A DNA stretch of 64,000 bases. Origin: Companilactobacillus jidongensis. GTDB taxonomy: Bacteria; Bacillota; Bacilli; Lactobacillales; Lactobacillaceae. The notes below the pieces were generated by a model. It did no database searches. It had not been told where the DNA came from and was given only the letters and a program-made list of their open reading frames with translations. The number at the start of each line of letters is the position of its first letter. Position 1 is the stretch's first letter. Location: contig NZ_RHOP01000014.1 of NCBI RefSeq assembly GCF_003946575.1, positions 1 to 64,000 of the forward strand, written 5' to 3'. Below, piece by piece: positions 62,534 through 64,000 of the stretch. Both the position numbers and the translations under genes were made by a program.

Positions 62534-64000
62534 ATGAAAAGATTTAACAAGATTTACACATTACAGATTGTTTTCATAATCCTATCAGCTTTGTTGATGG
62601 GATTTGTTTTGGAGTATTCACAAATTGGCTCGGTATCATTTGCCTTTTCTACCATTACACAGACTTACCCGGGGATGTATCTCGTAACGGCGACGATATT
62701 GTTCTTGGTTTATATGGGACTGTACGGGATCATTAATCGGTTCTTTTATTCAACAGCCGTGTTTTATGTTTTCTTCTTTATATATGCTGTTGCTAATCGA
62801 CTGAAGGTCATGTATCGAACCGAACCAGTGTTGCCAAGTGATTTGATGTTCTTAAGCAATATCAAGGAACTATTGACCATGATCAGCTTGAAGCTGGTTT
62901 TAGAAATCGTGGTAATTCTACTAATTGTTATCGCAATTTGTATCTTCTTAGAAAGAAAATTTGGCAAGTCACTGCTTCGTATGAAGTGGCCAGCCCGTGT
63001 AATTTTTCTACTACTGGCAGTTTTAAGTCTTGGTAGTTTTTACTCAGCTAATGACGAAGGATCCCTTACTAACAAAGTTTTGGCAAAGGCCGGACGTTCA
63101 GATTTCACTGCCAACTTGATTTGGGAAACCAATAGTAATGGACCATTGATCACGTTTTTAACTAATGTTCGTGTCAATGTCATGGATAAGCCAGCTGGTT
63201 ATAGTGAGGCCAAAATTGATTCAATCGTTAAAAAATATAAGAACGTTGCTAAGGATATCAATACTGACCGTCCAAACAGCGACGTTAATAAGCAAACGTT
63301 GATCTTTGTTTTGAGTGAAAGTTTCGCCGATCCAAGTCGCGTTCCCAATGTCAAAATCAATCAAGATGCAATGCCCAATATCCGTCAAACCATGAAGGAC
63401 AATACATCAGGTCTGATGCTCAGTTCCGGGTACGGTGGGGGAACTGCCAATATGGAATATATGACTTTTACGGGATTAGCATATAATCAATTCTCGAAGT
63501 CATTACAATCGCCATATGTGCAGTTAGTTCAAAAACAAAATAATCCCGAAAATATCACTAATCAGTTCAATACTAAAGCGGCTATTCACCCATATATTGG
63601 TAATTTCTATAGTCGTGCTAGTGTTTATAAGAAGTTTGGATTCCAGACTTTTAGAAATATCGATACTAGTGGTAATTTGGCATTACAATATACTCAACCC
63701 GCTGATGGTGGACAGTATGTCGGTGATGCAGCTGCGTATAACGACGCTTTGTGGCAAGTTAATAATGTTAAAAACGGACAATTCATTAGTTTGGTCACGA
63801 TGCAGAATCATATGCCATACACTAATAAGTACAAGAATAATAATTTCAAAGCTAGCGGCAGTGGTACTGGTAAAAATGCCACACAAGTCGCTAACTTCTC
63901 TAAAGGTTTGAGTTTGACAGATGCGTCAACAAAAACTTTCTTAGAAAGTCTCGATAAAATCAACAAACCAATTACGGTTGTCTGGTACGGTGATCACCTA
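62534..64000 (+). CDS. LTA synthase/sulfatase-family membrane protein, truncated by window end
   Basis: 489 residues visible from ATG 62534 (AAGGTG 10 bases upstream); the 3' end lies beyond 64000. Five N-terminal membrane helices (up to about residue 175), then an extracellular sulfatase-like domain: FVLSESFADPSRVP (metal-site Glu), GYGGGTANMEYMTFTGL with the Thr nucleophile, and QNHMPYT. The last visible bases encode WYGDHL, the D-H metal ligands. It makes polyglycerolphosphate teichoic acid or transfers phosphoglycerol. Confidence 0.87.
   Translation, partial: MKRFNKIYTLQIVFIILSALLMGFVLEYSQIGSVSFAFSTITQTYPGMYLVTATILFLVYMGLYGIINRFFYSTAVFYVFFFIYAVANRLKVMYRTEPVLPSDLMFLSNIKELLTMISLKLVLEIVVILLIVIAICIFLERKFGKSLLRMKWPARVIFLLLAVLSLGSFYSANDEGSLTNKVLAKAGRSDFTANLIWETNSNGPLITFLTNVRVNVMDKPAGYSEAKIDSIVKKYKNVAKDINTDRPNSDVNKQTLIFVLSESFADPSRVPNVKINQDAMPNIRQTMKDNTSGLMLSSGYGGGTANMEYMTFTGLAYNQFSKSLQSPYVQLVQKQNNPENITNQFNTKAAIHPYIGNFYSRASVYKKFGFQTFRNIDTSGNLALQYTQPADGGQYVGDAAAYNDALWQVNNVKNGQFISLVTMQNHMPYTNKYKNNNFKASGSGTGKNATQVANFSKGLSLTDASTKTFLESLDKINKPITVVWYGDHL

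Overview
The window looks like chromosome of a low-GC Gram-positive lactic acid bacterium, most likely a lactobacillus of the Companilactobacillus type. The reasons are strongly AT-rich sequence, AGGAGG-type ribosome sites, catabolite-responsive (cre) elements, mannose-family PTS genes, SLAP-type surface repeats, a lactobacillus-style inositol operon, and a D-Ala ligase with Phe at the depsipeptide-ligase position. The genus is an inference. I saw no tRNA, rRNA, phage, IS element or CRISPR array.

Layout. 1-13 kb: terC, an attenuated ornithine cyclodeaminase-aminotransferase operon, tex, mntH, an ABC-2 exporter with a divergent TetR regulator, a HhH DNA glycosylase, and a membrane-anchored XRE regulator. 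13-26 kb: a fused ABC/FtsX exporter with its TetR regulator, small membrane and VOC proteins, a MITE-like inverted repeat, yaaA, cls, a membrane zinc peptidase, a YhgE/Pip protein that seems to lack a standard start codon, a DUF915 hydrolase, RNase HI and a DUF1002 protein. 26.5-38.5 kb: ddl, then iolR and a divergent ten-gene inositol operon (iolT-G1-A-B-C-D-G2-E-K, no iolJ). 38.6-49.6 kb: carbohydrate islands, first a LacI-controlled mannose-family PTS with a GH13 alpha-glucosidase, then an AraC regulator divergent from a YjeM-like APC permease and a GH2 beta-galactosidase. 49.7-55.2 kb: a MucBP/SLAP-like surface protein, a TetR plus a small membrane protein with a 20-bp operator, and an ArsR/CadA metal-efflux pair. 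55.3-58.5 kb: GntR, DUF871 (MupG-like) and an EF_0837-type amidohydrolase under a promoter overlapped by a cre. 58.5-62.4 kb: a GntR-linked redox operon (FAD oxidoreductase, FAD/[2Fe-2S] reductase, frameshifted MIP18-type factor). 62.5 kb to the end: a truncated LTA-synthase-family gene.

How it fits together. Most of 27-62 kb is carbon uptake and breakdown in self-contained modules, each with a local regulator, a recognisable operator and often a cre. The least explained loci are the redox operon at 58.5-61.6 kb, the DUF871-amidohydrolase pair, the APC permease-LacZ pairing, and the attenuator-like leader at 1.08-1.2 kb.
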